Positions 8,289 through 19,212 of a DNA stretch of 64,000 nucleotides are shown one piece after another; position 1 is the first letter of the stretch, and the number at the start of each line of letters is the position of its first letter. The position numbers and the translations under genes are program-made. The notes beneath the pieces are model-generated. The model did not search any database, was not told the origin of the DNA, and saw only the letters and a list, made by a program, of their open reading frames with translations. The DNA is from Paraburkholderia sp. D15 (GTDB lineage: Bacteria > Pseudomonadota > Gammaproteobacteria > Burkholderiales > Burkholderiaceae): contig NZ_CP110395.1 of the NCBI RefSeq assembly GCF_029910215.1, forward strand, positions 1,178,001-1,242,000. Direction: 5' to 3'.

Positions 8289-9434
8289 ATGGCCTCTGCC
8301 GATTCCCACACTGTGACCAGCCGCCGCTCGGCGCTCAGCCGCATGGTGCGCGCCGTTACCTCGCCGTACTACCGTTATCGTCACGCGAAAGTGCTCCACA
8401 GTCTGCGTGTCGGCCTCGCGATGCTGGTGTCGATTCTGGCCACCACGGGTATCGACATTCCGCACGGCATCTGGTCGTCGGTATCGCTGCTGGTGGTGAT
8501 CGGCGGCTTGCAGCATCATGGCAATATCCGCAAGAAAGCCGCCGAGCGCGCGGCCGGTACGCTGCTCGGCGCGCTGATCGGACTCTCGCTGATCCTCGTG
8601 CAGAATCTGACCGGCTCACTGCCGTTGACCTATGTGCTGATGTCGATCGCGGCGGGTATCTGCGCGTGGTTTGCGATCGGCTCGTCCGGCTACATCGGAT
8701 TGTTGACGGCCATCACCATGTGCATCGTCGCGGGTCACGGCGACAATCAGATCGACGTCGGCTTGTGGCGCACGCTGAATGTCGCGATCGGAATCGCCAT
8801 CGCGCTGGCGTTTTCGTTCGCGCTGCCGCTGCATGCGACTTATTCATGGCGCTACGGTCTCGCCAACAATCTGCGCGAATGCGCGCGCATCTACGCGCAG
8901 CTGCTGGCGGGCGAAACCCTCAGCGAGGAAGAGCAGGTCAAGCGCTTCCTGGCGATCAACAAGCGGCTGGTGCAATTGCGTTCGCTGATGCCGTCGGTGG
9001 CGAAGGAGATCGACGTGCCGCAGTACAAGCTGGAGGAGATTCAGCGGTTGCATCGCTCGGTGCTCAGCTCGCTGGAGTTGCTCGCGACCGGTTCGCTGAT
9101 GCATGCGGATGCGCCCGCGCGCGCGGCCTATGGCGCGCAATGCGGCGCCGAGGTGCGCGCGGTGCGGGCGATTCTGCTATCGGTATCGCGCGGGCTGCGC
9201 TTCGGCCGTGCGCCGCGCGCGGGCATTCCGGCCGCCGCGCCGCTCGCGCAGGCGCAGTCGGGCGGCGGCGCGGCAGGCGGCGTGCCGTCCGATCGCGTGC
9301 CGCTCGATCTTCAGGGGCCGTACTGGCTCGGCCAGCGGCTCGCCGAACAGGTGGACCGGCTGCGCGCGTTGTTGCTGGAGACCGAGCCGAACTGGAATAT
9401 CGAACGGCATTCGCGGACGTTGCTGAAGGTGTAG
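8289..9434 (+). CDS. FUSC-family inner-membrane protein (aromatic acid exporter-like)
   Basis: This 381-residue protein has an N-terminal block of five to six membrane segments (about residues 38-185) of the FUSC/YccS/AaeB kind, with ERAAGTLLGALIG as the characteristic loop between helices. A cytoplasmic helical half follows, with a short Gly/Ala-rich linker near residues 318-340. Family members export aromatic acids or related compounds, often with a periplasmic partner. No partner gene is adjacent, so the substrate is unknown. A single-gene unit is likely, because a terminator precedes it and a convergent gene follows. Confidence 0.8.
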   Translation: MASADSHTVTSRRSALSRMVRAVTSPYYRYRHAKVLHSLRVGLAMLVSILATTGIDIPHGIWSSVSLLVVIGGLQHHGNIRKKAAERAAGTLLGALIGLSLILVQNLTGSLPLTYVLMSIAAGICAWFAIGSSGYIGLLTAITMCIVAGHGDNQIDVGLWRTLNVAIGIAIALAFSFALPLHATYSWRYGLANNLRECARIYAQLLAGETLSEEEQVKRFLAINKRLVQLRSLMPSVAKEIDVPQYKLEEIQRLHRSVLSSLELLATGSLMHADAPARAAYGAQCGAEVRAVRAILLSVSRGLRFGRAPRAGIPAAAPLAQAQSGGGAAGGVPSDRVPLDLQGPYWLGQRLAEQVDRLRALLLETEPNWNIERHSRTLLKV

Positions 9435-9467
9435 CGACGTTGTACCGGTCGCCAGGCGCGCGGTGCG

Positions 9468-9500
9468 AGACGCGAGGCGCGAGGCGCGAGGCGCGGTGCA
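9468..9500. repeat. Tandem gaggcgc repeat
   Basis: Several copies of a 7-base gaggcgc/gagacgc unit sit between the FUSC gene and the convergent VOC gene. It is non-coding and probably slippage-prone. Confidence 0.7.
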
Positions 9501-9538
9501 CGGTGCGCCTCGCTTCGCGCATTTTCGTTCGACGTATC

Positions 9539-9964
9539 TCAGTGGCCGCCTTCTTCCGGCACCGTCACCATCCACATCAAGCCGAAGCGGTCCACCACCA
9601 TGCCGAAACCCTTGCTCCAGAAAGTGGGCTGATACGGCAAGGCCACCTGGCCGCCGTCGGCGAGCGCCTTGAAATATCGCTGCGCGGTTGCGTCGTCGTC
9701 GGCGGTTAGCGAGAGCGCGAAACCGTTCATCGAACCGGCGTTGGGATCGCAATGACCGTCGGAGGCCATCCAGAGGGTCGAACCCATCTTGATCGCCGCG
9801 TGCATGATTTTTTCCTCGAGACCGGGACGCGGCGCATTCTGCGGGTCCGGCGGCGCTTCCTTGTAACGCATCTTGAAGGTCACTTCGGCGCCGAGTTTCT
9901 CGGTGTAATACGCGAGCGCTTCTTCGCAACGGCCGTTGAAAAACACATAAGGCTGAACGTACAT
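9539..9964 (-). CDS. VOC superfamily (PhnB-like) protein
   Basis: A 141-residue protein of the vicinal oxygen chelate superfamily, PhnB/glyoxalase-like subgroup. It starts with the typical VQPYVFFNGRCEEAL segment and ends with KGFGMVVDRFGLMWMV, where metal- or substrate-binding residues usually sit. The His-Ala-Ala-Ile pattern (IMHAAIKMGS) and SDG lie in the central strands. Members include metalloenzymes and resistance proteins, but the activity cannot be assigned. It is monocistronic; the FUSC gene converges on its end. Confidence 0.8.
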   Translation of the reverse strand: MYVQPYVFFNGRCEEALAYYTEKLGAEVTFKMRYKEAPPDPQNAPRPGLEEKIMHAAIKMGSTLWMASDGHCDPNAGSMNGFALSLTADDDATAQRYFKALADGGQVALPYQPTFWSKGFGMVVDRFGLMWMVTVPEEGGH

Positions 9965-10295
9965 GATCGTCTCCCGAATCAGGATCAGCGGACGCCGTCG
10001 GCCCTCGGCAAACCCGGAAGAGGGACGGGCGTGTTGACGATTGTAGGCGTGCGTTGAGGCGGGATCGTGACTTTATATCGTAGGAAGACAGCGCAGGCGG
10101 TCAGGCACCGTGCCGACTCGAGGACCGTGCGGCCGACGCGCGGCGGGACGCGAGGTCGCGGCATCTCCCACTCAACCCGGCCAAACCCCGCCAAACCCCG
10201 CCAAGCCCCGGTAAACGATAAACGGCCCCGAACCGGGAGGTTCGAGGCCGTTTATCGTTGGACGCTTAGCCGGGCCTGCCCAAGCTCAGCTCAAA
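9965..10295. other. Gap between the VOC gene and tal
   Basis: No credible gene is present in these 330 bases. A TACAAT on the minus strand (10040-10045) may be the -10 box for the VOC gene, but no good -35 is visible. Near 10170-10200 there is a short run of ccaaaccccgc copies, followed by the tal terminator. Confidence 0.5.
10214..10259 (-). terminator. Terminator-like hairpin downstream of tal
   Basis: A perfect 14-bp stem (10214-10227 with 10246-10259) lies about 35 bases past the tal stop on the minus strand. The arm is AT-rich at its base (aacgataaacggcc), but no long T tract follows. Confidence 0.7.
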
Positions 10296-11249
10296 TCAAC
10301 GCAGCGCTTCGATCAGCTTCTCCAGCTTGACCGCATCCGCCGCGAACGCACGGATACCTTCAGCCAGTTTCTCCGTCGCCATCGCCTCGTCGTTGACGAG
10401 GAAACGGAACGACGACTCATCCACCGGCACGCGTTCGATATCCGCGTCCTGCGAAACGTCCGGCGACAGCTTGCGCTCGACCTTGTCGGTGCTTTCCTGC
10501 AGCTTCTGCAGCAGATCCGGGCTGATGGTCAGCAGATCGCAGCCGGCCAGTTCCAGAATCTGGCCGGTGGTGCGGAAGCTCGCGCCCATCACCTCGGTCT
10601 TGTAGCCGAACTTCTTGTAATACGCGTAGATGCGGCGCACCGACTTGACGCCCGGATCGTTGGCGCCGCCGTCCTTCGCTTCGTCCCACGCGCTGCCGGC
10701 GTTCTTCTTGTACCAGTCGTAAATCCGGCCGACGAACGGCGAAATCAGTTGCGCGCCCGCTTCCGCGCACGCAGCGGCCTGCGCGAGCGAGAACAGCAGC
10801 GTCATGTTGCAGTGGATGCCTTCCTTCTGCAGCACTTCGGCCGCGCGGACGCCTTCCCACGTGGAGGCCAGCTTGATCAGCACGCGTTCGCGGCCGATGC
10901 CGTGGTCCTTGTACAGCGCGATCAGTTCGCGGCCCTTGGCGATCGACGCCTCGGTATCGAACGACAGACGCGCGTCCACTTCGGTCGACACGCGGCCAGG
11001 GATGATGTTGAGGATTTCGGTGCCGAACGCGATCAGCAACTGATCGATGATCGCGCCGACCGGTTTCGACGCGTGCGCCTTGACGGTCTTTTCGAGCAGC
11101 GGCTTGTAGTCGTCCTTCTGCACCGCTTTCAGGATCAGCGACGGATTGGTGGTCGCATCCTGCGGCTTGTACTGGGCAAGCTGCTGGAAGTCGCCGGTAT
11201 CGGCGACGACGGTGGTGTACTGCTTGAGCTGGTCGAGTGCGGTTGTCAT
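10296..11249 (-). CDS. tal: Transaldolase
   Basis: Transaldolase moves a dihydroxyacetone unit between sedoheptulose 7-phosphate and glyceraldehyde 3-phosphate in the non-oxidative pentose phosphate pathway (cytosol). The 317-residue protein has the class I TalB layout: the [10 protein letters not shown] motif near the N terminus, [13 protein letters not shown] carrying the Schiff-base lysine, and [18 protein letters not shown]. The start at 11249 ([11 protein letters not shown]) matches the usual family start; the frame stays open another 20 codons upstream, but these look non-homologous. It is followed by a hairpin terminator and appears monocistronic. Confidence 0.96.
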   Translation of the reverse strand: MTTALDQLKQYTTVVADTGDFQQLAQYKPQDATTNPSLILKAVQKDDYKPLLEKTVKAHASKPVGAIIDQLLIAFGTEILNIIPGRVSTEVDARLSFDTEASIAKGRELIALYKDHGIGRERVLIKLASTWEGVRAAEVLQKEGIHCNMTLLFSLAQAAACAEAGAQLISPFVGRIYDWYKKNAGSAWDEAKDGGANDPGVKSVRRIYAYYKKFGYKTEVMGASFRTTGQILELAGCDLLTISPDLLQKLQESTDKVERKLSPDVSQDADIERVPVDESSFRFLVNDEAMATEKLAEGIRAFAADAVKLEKLIEALR

Positions 11250-11460
11250 GTTCGGGCCTTCAGGGCGCGCGAGCGCCGTGGTTCGGGAGAAATGAGATCG
11301 CCGCCGCACTGATCGGACTCCACCAGTGCCGGCGGCCGCGGGTCACGCTGCAACGCTGGCCGCCGATCCTGCCGGGATTGTGACGGAAAGCGCTGACGGA
11401 TGCTTCTATTCTATGGCGTATCGCCTGATGCGGTATTGACACTTGCGCATGGCGATCCGT

Positions 11461-12705
11461 TCAGCCGCGCCGCGCGTTCAGTACGACCTGCGTGACGACG
11501 CCGGCCACCAGTCCCCAGAACGCCGAGCCGATCGACAGCAGCGTCAGGCCGGAGGCCGTGACCATGAACGTCACCAGCGCCGCCTCGCGCTGCCGGACAT
11601 CCTGCATCGCGTTGGCGAGGCCGCTCATGATCGAGCCGAACAGCGCGAGCGCCGCCACCGACACCACCAGCGCCTTCGGCAATGCCGCGAACAGCGCGGC
11701 GATCGTCGCGCCGAAAATGCCGGCGACCAGATAGAAAATGCCGCACCAGACCGCCGCCGTGTAACGTTTGGCGCGGTTTTCGTGCGCTTCCGGGCCGGTG
11801 CAGATCGCCGCCGTGATCGCCGCAAGATTGATGCCGTGCGAGCCGAACGGCGCGAGCAGCAGCGAGGCGATGCCGGTCGTCGAGATCAGCGGCGCGGAGG
11901 GCGTGGTGTAGCCGTCCGCGCGCAGCACGGCGATGCCCGGCACGTTCTGCGACGCCATCGCGACCACGAACAGCGGAATGCCGATGCTGACGCATGCCGC
12001 CATCGAGAATGCCGGCATGGTGAATACCGGATGCGCGAGCGCCACGTGAAAGCGGCTGAAATCGAGCAGGCCGAGCGCGCCGGCCGCGATCGTGCCGACG
12101 ATCAGCGTCGTGACGATCGCATAGCGCGGCGCGAGCCGTTTGACGATCAGGTAGGTGAAGAACATCGTCAGCACGAGCGCGGTCTGGAATTGCGCGGCGC
12201 GGAAAATCTCGATGCCGATCTCGAACAGAATGCCCGCCAGCAACGCCGACGCGATGCCGGCCGGAATCTTCTTCATCAGCGTGTCGAACCAGCCGGTCAG
12301 ACCGACCACCGTCAGCAGCACCGCGCAGACGATGAACGCGCCGATCGCCTCCGGATACGCGACGTGCGGCAGCGACGACACCAGCAAGGCCGCGCCGGGC
12401 GTCGACCACGCAATCACGATCGGCGCGCGGAAGCGCAGCGACAGCCCGATCGTGCAGACCGCCATGCCGATCGACAGCGCCCAGATCCACGACGAAATCT
12501 GCGCGTCGCTGAGATGCGCGGCCTGGCCGGCCTGGAACATCAGCACGAGCGAACTGGTGTAGCCGGTCATCATCGCGACGAAACCGGCGACGATGGTGGA
12601 CAGCGAGGTATCGGCGAACGGGTTGAAGCGGCCGGGCGGCGTGGCGGTGGGCGGTGAACCCGGTGGCAGATCCGGCGACAGATTGGGAGACGAAGGCGAA
12701 CTCAT
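11461..12705 (-). CDS. benE: BenE family transporter (benzoate/H+ symporter type)
   Basis: A 414-residue inner-membrane carrier with about 12 hydrophobic segments and the BenE/YdcO signature regions: STIVAGFVAMMTGYTSSLVLMFQA at the first helix and IAWSTPGAALL. BenE proteins import benzoate with protons in aromatic-degrading bacteria. There is no benABCD or cat gene in this window, so the benzoate call rests on family similarity only. The first 25 residues are Ser/Pro-rich and cytoplasmic. The start at 12705 gives the expected family length; the frame remains open upstream into the neighbouring gene's region, which is a GC-rich artefact. Confidence 0.85.
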   Translation of the reverse strand: MSSPSSPNLSPDLPPGSPPTATPPGRFNPFADTSLSTIVAGFVAMMTGYTSSLVLMFQAGQAAHLSDAQISSWIWALSIGMAVCTIGLSLRFRAPIVIAWSTPGAALLVSSLPHVAYPEAIGAFIVCAVLLTVVGLTGWFDTLMKKIPAGIASALLAGILFEIGIEIFRAAQFQTALVLTMFFTYLIVKRLAPRYAIVTTLIVGTIAAGALGLLDFSRFHVALAHPVFTMPAFSMAACVSIGIPLFVVAMASQNVPGIAVLRADGYTTPSAPLISTTGIASLLLAPFGSHGINLAAITAAICTGPEAHENRAKRYTAAVWCGIFYLVAGIFGATIAALFAALPKALVVSVAALALFGSIMSGLANAMQDVRQREAALVTFMVTASGLTLLSIGSAFWGLVAGVVTQVVLNARRG

Positions 12706-12782
12706 GCGAAGCTTTCTTATCGTTGACAGTGGGGCGGCAGGACAAACGGGCGACCGGGAACAGCGAACCGGCCTGAAGGGGA

Positions 12783-13958
<1,176 letters not shown>

Positions 13959-14052
13959 GCTGGTTCCTCGGCGATGGCGGCGGCGTGGGCGGCCGGGCTG
14001 GCCACGCCGGCCGGCTTGAGCGGGCCGGCGAACGGCCGCCGCGACGGGCGCA

Positions 14053-14895
14053 TCAACGGTTGTTGCGGTTCATGAAGATCAGCCGCTCGAACAGGCTCAC
14101 GTCCTGTTCGTTCTTCAGCAGCGCGCCATGCAGCGGCGGAATGATCTGCTTCTGGTCGGACGAGCGCAGCGCCTCGGGCGGAATGTCCTCGGCGAGCAGC
14201 AGCTTGAGCCAGTCGAGCAGTTCCGAGGTGGACGGCTTCTTCTTCAGCCCGGCGACGTTGCGCAACTCGAAGAAGCTCTGCATCGCCGCGGCGAGCAGCT
14301 CTTTCTTGATGCCGGGGTAGTGGACCTCGACGATCTGCTGCATCGTCACCGGATCGGGGAATTTGATGTAGTGGAAGAAGCAGCGGCGCAGGAACGCATC
14401 GGGCAGTTCCTTCTCGTTGTTCGACGTGATGATCACGAGCGGGCGCTGTTTCGCGCGGATCAACTCGTGCGTCTCGTACACGTAGAACTCCATGCGGTCG
14501 AGTTCGCGCAGCAGATCGTTCGGGAATTCGATATCGGCCTTGTCGATCTCGTCGATCAGCAGCACGGTCTGCTGGTCCGACTCGAAGGCCTGCCACAGCA
14601 CACCCTTCACGATGTAGTTGCGGATGTCCTTCACGCGCTCGTCGCCGAGCTGCGAATCGCGCAGGCGCGATACCGCGTCGTACTCGTAGAGACCTTGCTG
14701 GGCCTTGGTGGTGGACTTGATGTGCCATTGCAGCAGCGGCATGCCGAGCGCGGCGGCCACTTCCTCGGCGAGCATGGTCTTGCCGGTGCCGGGCTCGCCC
14801 TTGATCAGCAGCGGGCGCTTCAGCGTCATCGCGGCGTTGACCGCGAGCTTGAGGTCGTCGGTGGCGACGTACTGCGATGAGCCTTCGAAACGCAT
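14053..14895 (-). CDS. MoxR family AAA+ ATPase
   Basis: A 280-residue AAA+ ATPase. The Walker A motif is GEPGTGKT near residue 38, Walker B is LLIDEIDKAD, and sensor 1 falls in VIITSNNEKELPDAFLRRC. MoxR proteins act as chaperone-like ATPases together with a VWA partner, which is encoded immediately downstream. The start (14895) gives the family's usual N terminus, MRFEGSSQYV; the frame is open further upstream but lacks homology. The upstream region is shared with the divergent cytochrome c genes. Confidence 0.92.
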   Translation of the reverse strand: MRFEGSSQYVATDDLKLAVNAAMTLKRPLLIKGEPGTGKTMLAEEVAAALGMPLLQWHIKSTTKAQQGLYEYDAVSRLRDSQLGDERVKDIRNYIVKGVLWQAFESDQQTVLLIDEIDKADIEFPNDLLRELDRMEFYVYETHELIRAKQRPLVIITSNNEKELPDAFLRRCFFHYIKFPDPVTMQQIVEVHYPGIKKELLAAAMQSFFELRNVAGLKKKPSTSELLDWLKLLLAEDIPPEALRSSDQKQIIPPLHGALLKNEQDVSLFERLIFMNRNNR

Positions 14896-15259
14896 GGCGA
14901 GCTGCTCTTTTTTGGGAAAAAACCCAGTATAAGTCAGAAGACCTGTTGGCCCGAAACAGGCTCGCGTAAGGTGTGACCCGCGGTGCAGCACGGTGCGGCC
15001 GGTATCTCCGGGGCATGGCGCGCACAGGCGGCGCGAATGCGCGTCGGGCGCCGTGCGGCAGGCGCGGCGGGGTTCAGCGGCGCGCACCGGGGCTATGCGC
15101 CGGGCCGGCGAGCCGCCCGCCCCGCTCGGTGGACGTTTCGCGCGGCGTCGCGGTACAATTAGCCCGATTTTTTTGGCCTGCGTGGCTACCCTATAAGAAG
15201 AACGGCGCGGGCCGTTGCCTTTTTGGGCGCCCGTTTCCCCTCATGCCAGGTTACATGCT
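14896..15259. other. Divergent promoter region between moxR-type and cytochrome c genes
   Basis: These 364 bases contain no gene. A minus-strand TATACT (complement of 14926-14931) is a candidate -10 for the MoxR gene. A plus-strand TACAAT (15154-15159) is a candidate -10 for the cytochromes. The middle is extremely GC-rich with many short inverted repeats. Confidence 0.55.
15154..15159 (+). promoter_or_regulatory. Candidate -10 box of the cytochrome c genes
   Basis: TACAAT lies about 100 bases before the first cytochrome start. The best -35 candidate, TGGACG about 18 bp upstream, is poor. Confidence 0.4.
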
Positions 15260-15628
15260 ATGAATAAATTCGTCAGCAAACACGTCGTGATCGTAGCGCT
15301 GTCGGTGCTCGCGGGCCATGTGGCCAGCGCGCAGGCAGCGGATGTCGTGGGCAACGCCAAGGCGGGCCAAGGCAAGGTCGCGATGTGTATCGGCTGCCAC
15401 GGCATCCCCGAATACCGTACGGCTTACCCTGAGGTGTATCGCGTGCCCATGCTGGGCGGCCAGAATCAGCAGTACCTCGAAAACGCAATGCACGGCTACA
15501 AGAAGGGCGATCGCCACTTCGAAACCATGCATGCCATCACCACGTCGCTGTCGGATCAGGACATCGCCGATATCGCCGCTTACTACGCAGCGCAAAATTC
15601 CTCTTCGAAAAGCAATCCCGACAAGTGA
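15260..15628 (+). CDS. Class I cytochrome c, periplasmic
   Basis: A 122-residue monoheme cytochrome c. It has a signal peptide (hydrophobic VVIVALSVLAGHVASAQA), the heme-attachment site CIGCH at about residue 41, and a likely distal Met in METMHAI or MLGG. The fold matches small c4/c553-type electron carriers that feed terminal oxidases in the periplasm. I chose the ATG at 15260 because it gives a standard signal peptide. It is followed after 56 bases by a second cytochrome c, and the two probably form one operon ended by the terminator at 16121. Confidence 0.88.
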   Translation: MNKFVSKHVVIVALSVLAGHVASAQAADVVGNAKAGQGKVAMCIGCHGIPEYRTAYPEVYRVPMLGGQNQQYLENAMHGYKKGDRHFETMHAITTSLSDQDIADIAAYYAAQNSSSKSNPDK

Positions 15629-15684
15629 TCGGCCGCGCACGTCGTCAGTCACTCGGCTATTAAATTCGCGGGATAGGAGCATTC

Positions 15685-16068
15685 ATGAATAAGCCCCAAC
15701 AGGCACTCCACACGGTGTTCAAGGCTGCATGCGCGTCGGCGGCAGTAATCGGTCTTTTGGCAGCGAACGCCGCGCACGCGGCGGACGCGGGCAACGGCAA
15801 GGTGCTCGCCGACAGCCACAATTGCGCGGCCTGCCATGGCGTCAACCTGAACAAGCCGGTGAGCCCGGAATATCCGAAGCTCGCCGGTCAGCACGCCGAT
15901 TATGTTTACTGGGCGCTGCGCCAGTATCAGATGGGCAACGGCAATCCGCACCTCGGCCGCAACAACGCGATCATGCAGGCACAGGTGCAGAGCCTGTCGC
16001 CGAGCGACATGAAAGACCTCGCCGCGTACGTCGAATCGCTGAGCGGCGATCTGGTGCAGAAGAAGTAA
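15685..16068 (+). CDS. Class I cytochrome c (c553/c4 type), periplasmic
   Basis: A 127-residue monoheme cytochrome with a clear signal peptide (AAVIGLLAANAAHAAD) and the heme site CAACH at about residue 48. It has the PKLAGQHADYVYWALRQYQ segment typical of c4-like domains, and a distal Met candidate in IMQAQVQ. Together with the preceding cytochrome it resembles a split two-domain cytochrome c4: an accessory carrier between the bc1 complex and an oxidase. A GGATAGGAG ribosome binding site precedes the ATG. A terminator follows 50 bases after the stop. Confidence 0.9.
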   Translation: MNKPQQALHTVFKAACASAAVIGLLAANAAHAADAGNGKVLADSHNCAACHGVNLNKPVSPEYPKLAGQHADYVYWALRQYQMGNGNPHLGRNNAIMQAQVQSLSPSDMKDLAAYVESLSGDLVQKK

Positions 16069-16120
16069 GCGCGCAGATTGCGCGTGGGCGGGTTAACCCG
16101 CTAACGCTTCCAGAATGAAC

Positions 16121-16152
16121 AACACCCCGCCTTGGCGGGGTGTTGTGCTTTT
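16121..16152 (+). terminator. Terminator of the cytochrome c pair
   Basis: An 11-bp perfect GC-rich stem (16121-16131 with 16134-16144) has a 2-base spacer in the loop and is followed by gtgctttt. Confidence 0.85.
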
Positions 16153-16246
16153 GGGCGACGGTTTTTCGGGGCGATGTTTTTCAGGCGATGGGTTCGACTG
16201 TGCGGGGCATGAGTGTGCCCCATTCGTTCCGCAGCCTGCACACACC

Positions 16247-16681
16247 TCAGTCCCGCGTCGCGCGACGCTCGATTCGCTGCAGATACGCGTCCGTGTCCGG
16301 CGGCGTGCCGGTGCGCTGCGCTTCCCAGATGGTTTCGCCGAGGCAGTCCATGATCGCGTGCTGCGCGTCGTGCGTTGAACCGAGGCGCGCGGCGAGCCGC
16401 TCGTGCGCGGCGCGAATGCCGGGCGGCTGGTCGATCGACAACTGTTCGCTGATCGCCAGATGCATCGACAGATGCAGGAACGGATTGGTCTGGCCGCGTT
16501 CGGGCGAATAGTCCTGCGCCTGCGCGGCGGCGCCGTCGCTGAGGTCGGCGTGGTACTCGGGATGTTCGACGATCCAGTCGGCGGCCATGGCCTCCAGCGG
16601 CGTCAGGATTTCGCCTTGACGCTGTTTGCGCCAGGCGTCGGTGAAAAAGAGGCGGACTTCGTCGCGGCTAGGATTGAACAT
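16247..16681 (-). CDS. DUF1841 family protein
   Basis: A 144-residue cytosolic protein beginning MFNPSRDEVRLFF, the usual start of DUF1841. It carries the conserved NPFLHLSMHLAISEQLSIDQPPGI block with its His residues. The family is widespread in beta- and gammaproteobacteria, without an assigned function. It lies just downstream of nth on the same strand (89 bases apart) and may share its transcript. Confidence 0.88.
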   Translation of the reverse strand: MFNPSRDEVRLFFTDAWRKQRQGEILTPLEAMAADWIVEHPEYHADLSDGAAAQAQDYSPERGQTNPFLHLSMHLAISEQLSIDQPPGIRAAHERLAARLGSTHDAQHAIMDCLGETIWEAQRTGTPPDTDAYLQRIERRATRD

Positions 16682-16770
16682 CGTGATACGGGGACGGTAA
16701 GTGGGAGTGTCGTGCAGTGCGTCATTTTACGCCGCGGCGGTGAGCGCCGCTGAACGCGCCGCGCGCGGCC

Positions 16771-17415
16771 TCAAAGTTCCGGCGGCGGCGTTTTCGGGCG
16801 GAACTCGCACAGCGGCTCGATCACGCAATGCCAGCACTCCGGCTTGCGCGCCTTGCACACGTAACGGCCGTGCAGGATCAGCCAGTGATGCGCGTCCTGC
16901 CTGAATTCGGCGGGCGTGAACTTCTCCAGCGCCGCTTCGACCACGCGCACGTCCTTGCCCGGCGCGAGGCCGGTTCGATTGGCAACCCGAAAGATGTGCG
17001 TATCGACGGCGATGGTCGGATGACCGAACGCCGTGTTCAGAATCACGTTGGCGGTTTTCCGGCCGACACCCGGCAGGCTTTCGAGCGCCTCGCGATCCTC
17101 GGGCACCTCGCCGCCGTACTGGTCGAGCAGGATGCGGCAGGTGGCGATCACGTTCTTCGCCTTCGTGCGATACAGGCCGATCGTCTTGATGTAGCCGGCC
17201 ACGCCTTCCTCGCCGAGATCGAACACCTGCTGCGGCGTGTTGGCGACCGGGAACATCTTGCGCATGGCCTTGTTGACCGATACGTCGGTGGCCTGCGCCG
17301 ACAGCAGCACGGCGATCAGCAGTTCGAACGGCGTGGTGTATTCGAGCTCCGTGGTCGGATGCGGGTTGAGACTCTGAAGCGTCTCGTAGATGGCGCGGCG
17401 TTTGTTCGCGTTCAT
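16771..17415 (-). CDS. nth: Endonuclease III
   Basis: A base-excision-repair DNA glycosylase/AP lyase for oxidised pyrimidines. The 214-residue protein has the helix-hairpin-helix LPGVGRKTANV with the catalytic lysine, the catalytic aspartate in VDTHIFRV, and the [4Fe-4S] loop C-x6-C-x2-C-x5-C at residues 187, 194, 197 and 203. All key residues are present. It lies 17 bases downstream of rsxB on the same strand, an association also known from the E. coli rsx-nth locus. Confidence 0.97.
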   Translation of the reverse strand: MNANKRRAIYETLQSLNPHPTTELEYTTPFELLIAVLLSAQATDVSVNKAMRKMFPVANTPQQVFDLGEEGVAGYIKTIGLYRTKAKNVIATCRILLDQYGGEVPEDREALESLPGVGRKTANVILNTAFGHPTIAVDTHIFRVANRTGLAPGKDVRVVEAALEKFTPAEFRQDAHHWLILHGRYVCKARKPECWHCVIEPLCEFRPKTPPPEL

Positions 17416-17432
17416 GCTGGGCGTGCGGGCGC

Positions 17433-18305
17433 TTAGCGCGAGGTGGTTGGCGGTGGGGTTGCGGGCGCGTCGCCGGGATTGTCCTCGACGAGCCCAAGAC
17501 GCCGCCGGCGCGCCTCGGCCGCGTCGATCTGCGCCTGAACGCTCGCGCTGACGTGCTCGGTGTTCAGCGGTCCCTGGCCTTGCGCGGCCAGTTCTTCCTT
17601 TTTCTTGCGGGCGCGTTCGAGCGCGGCCTGGATGATCGCGCGTTTCTTTGCTTCGGCGTCCTCCGCAGCGGGGGCGGGCGCCGCACCGGGCTGCGCGGGT
17701 GCCGGTGCATGCGCATCCGGCGCCGCATGGTCCGCTGTGCCGACGCCGCTGGAGGCTCGCCGCGCTGCAGCACGCGCCTCGGCGGCTTCACGTTCGCGTG
17801 CGAGACGCGCCTCGCGGCGGTCATGACGCTCGCGCGCCGCGGCGGCCTGGCTCGGGCTCCACGCGTCCCAGCCGGTCGCCGTGCCCGTGACCGGCGGCAA
17901 CGCAATGCAATCGACCGGGCAGGGCGGCACGCACAGATCGCAACCGGTGCACAGTTCGGCGATCACCGTGTGCATCTGTTTCGGTGCGCCAACTATCGCG
18001 TCCACCGGACACGCCTGCATGCACAGCGTGCAGCCGATGCACACCTGCTCGTCGATAACCGCCAGCGGCCGCGGCCGCTCAATGCCATTGGCGGAATTGA
18101 GCGGGATCACGGGTTTGCCGAGCAACGCCGCGAGCCGCGCGATGCCTTCGGCGCCACCGGGCGGGCACTGGTTATAGTCGGCCGAACCGTTGGCGACGGC
18201 TTCGGCATAGGGCCGGCATGCGGGGTAGCCGCACTTCGTGCATTGAGTCTGGGGGAGCAGATCCTCGATGCGGTCTGCGAGTGTTTTAATGTCCGTCACG
18301 GTCAC
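17433..18305 (-). CDS. rsxB: Electron transport complex protein RsxB/RnfB-like ferredoxin
   Basis: An iron-sulfur protein with an N-terminal Fe-S domain (CTKCGYPAC with a later Cys in NQCPPGG) and two ferredoxin motifs, [12 protein letters not shown] and [12 protein letters not shown]. An Ala/Arg/Glu-rich, partly coiled-coil C-terminal tail of about 140 residues follows. No rnf/rsx A, C, D, E or G gene is nearby, so this is the stand-alone form common in betaproteobacteria. It is probably an electron donor to other Fe-S enzymes. The start is uncertain: I placed it at a GTG (18305) just before [16 protein letters not shown], where homology begins; a second GTG lies at 18299, and the frame is open to 18461. 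A minus-strand GATAAT at 18354-18359 fits the downstream starts. nth follows directly. Confidence 0.85.
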   Translation of the reverse strand: MTVTDIKTLADRIEDLLPQTQCTKCGYPACRPYAEAVANGSADYNQCPPGGAEGIARLAALLGKPVIPLNSANGIERPRPLAVIDEQVCIGCTLCMQACPVDAIVGAPKQMHTVIAELCTGCDLCVPPCPVDCIALPPVTGTATGWDAWSPSQAAAARERHDRREARLAREREAAEARAAARRASSGVGTADHAAPDAHAPAPAQPGAAPAPAAEDAEAKKRAIIQAALERARKKKEELAAQGQGPLNTEHVSASVQAQIDAAEARRRRLGLVEDNPGDAPATPPPTTSR

Positions 18306-18535
18306 GACGTTGGGGCTTGGCCTGGCGGCCGAACAGCTTGAACTAAATAGCACATTATCGCCGATTTCCCCAATTGCCATCCGCAATCCATGTGCCATAA
18401 TCGAAGCGCTTTTTCGAAAGACCGCAGAAGGGTGTCCCCCCAACATGGCGCGCCCGTTCAACGCTGTCGGTGCAAGGTCCGAGGAGAGACCGGCGGCGCG
18501 ATCCGGATAACGCGGCTCACGAAGATGATGCCACC

Positions 18536-19168
18536 ATGAATCAGCCGAAAATCAAAAGAGATCCTGAAGGCACGCGGCGCCGCATTCTGCTTGCGGCGGC
18601 CGAAGAGTTTGCAAATGGTGGGCTATTCGGCGCGCGCGTCGACCAGATCGCCCGCCGCGCGGAGACGAATGAACGCATGCTCTATTACTACTTCGGTAGC
18701 AAGGAGCAGCTTTTCACTGCGGTACTCGAGCACGCGTTCAGCGCGCTCAACGAAGCGGAGCGTACGCTTGAACTCGCCGGCATCGCGCCGGTCGAGGCGG
18801 TCACGCGTCTCGCGCATTTTGTTTGGGATTACTACCGCGATCATCCCGAGTTGCTGCGTCTCATCAACAACGAAAACCTGCATGAAGCGCGCTATATGCA
18901 GAAGTCGACGCGCATCCGCGAAATGATCTCGCCGATCGTCGCGACGCTCGGCAACATTCTCGAACGCGGACAACGCGCGGGGCTGTTTCGCACCAACGTC
19001 GACCCGTTGCGTTTTTACGTGACGCTGTCGGGCATGGGCTACTACATCGTGTCGAACCGCTTCACGCTCGAAGCGACGCTCGGCCGCGATTTCAGCAGCG
19101 CGTCGGAGCGCAGCGAAGTGATCCAGATGAACACGGAGCTGCTGCTCGCGTATCTGCTGCGGAAGTAG
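18536..19168 (+). CDS. TetR family transcriptional regulator
   Basis: A 210-residue repressor-type regulator. The N-terminal helix-turn-helix spans about residues 14-58 ([24 protein letters not shown].. with [16 protein letters not shown]). A larger C-terminal ligand domain follows, of the type found in RutR-like TetR proteins ([17 protein letters not shown]). It is transcribed divergently from rsxB and convergently with phaZ. The ligand and targets are unknown. A terminator follows 44 bases after the stop. Confidence 0.9.
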   Translation: MNQPKIKRDPEGTRRRILLAAAEEFANGGLFGARVDQIARRAETNERMLYYYFGSKEQLFTAVLEHAFSALNEAERTLELAGIAPVEAVTRLAHFVWDYYRDHPELLRLINNENLHEARYMQKSTRIREMISPIVATLGNILERGQRAGLFRTNVDPLRFYVTLSGMGYYIVSNRFTLEATLGRDFSSASERSEVIQMNTELLLAYLLRK

Positions 19169-19212
19169 GGCGAATCCGGGTTTCGCGTCCAAGCGTCATG
19201 CACGGCAAACGA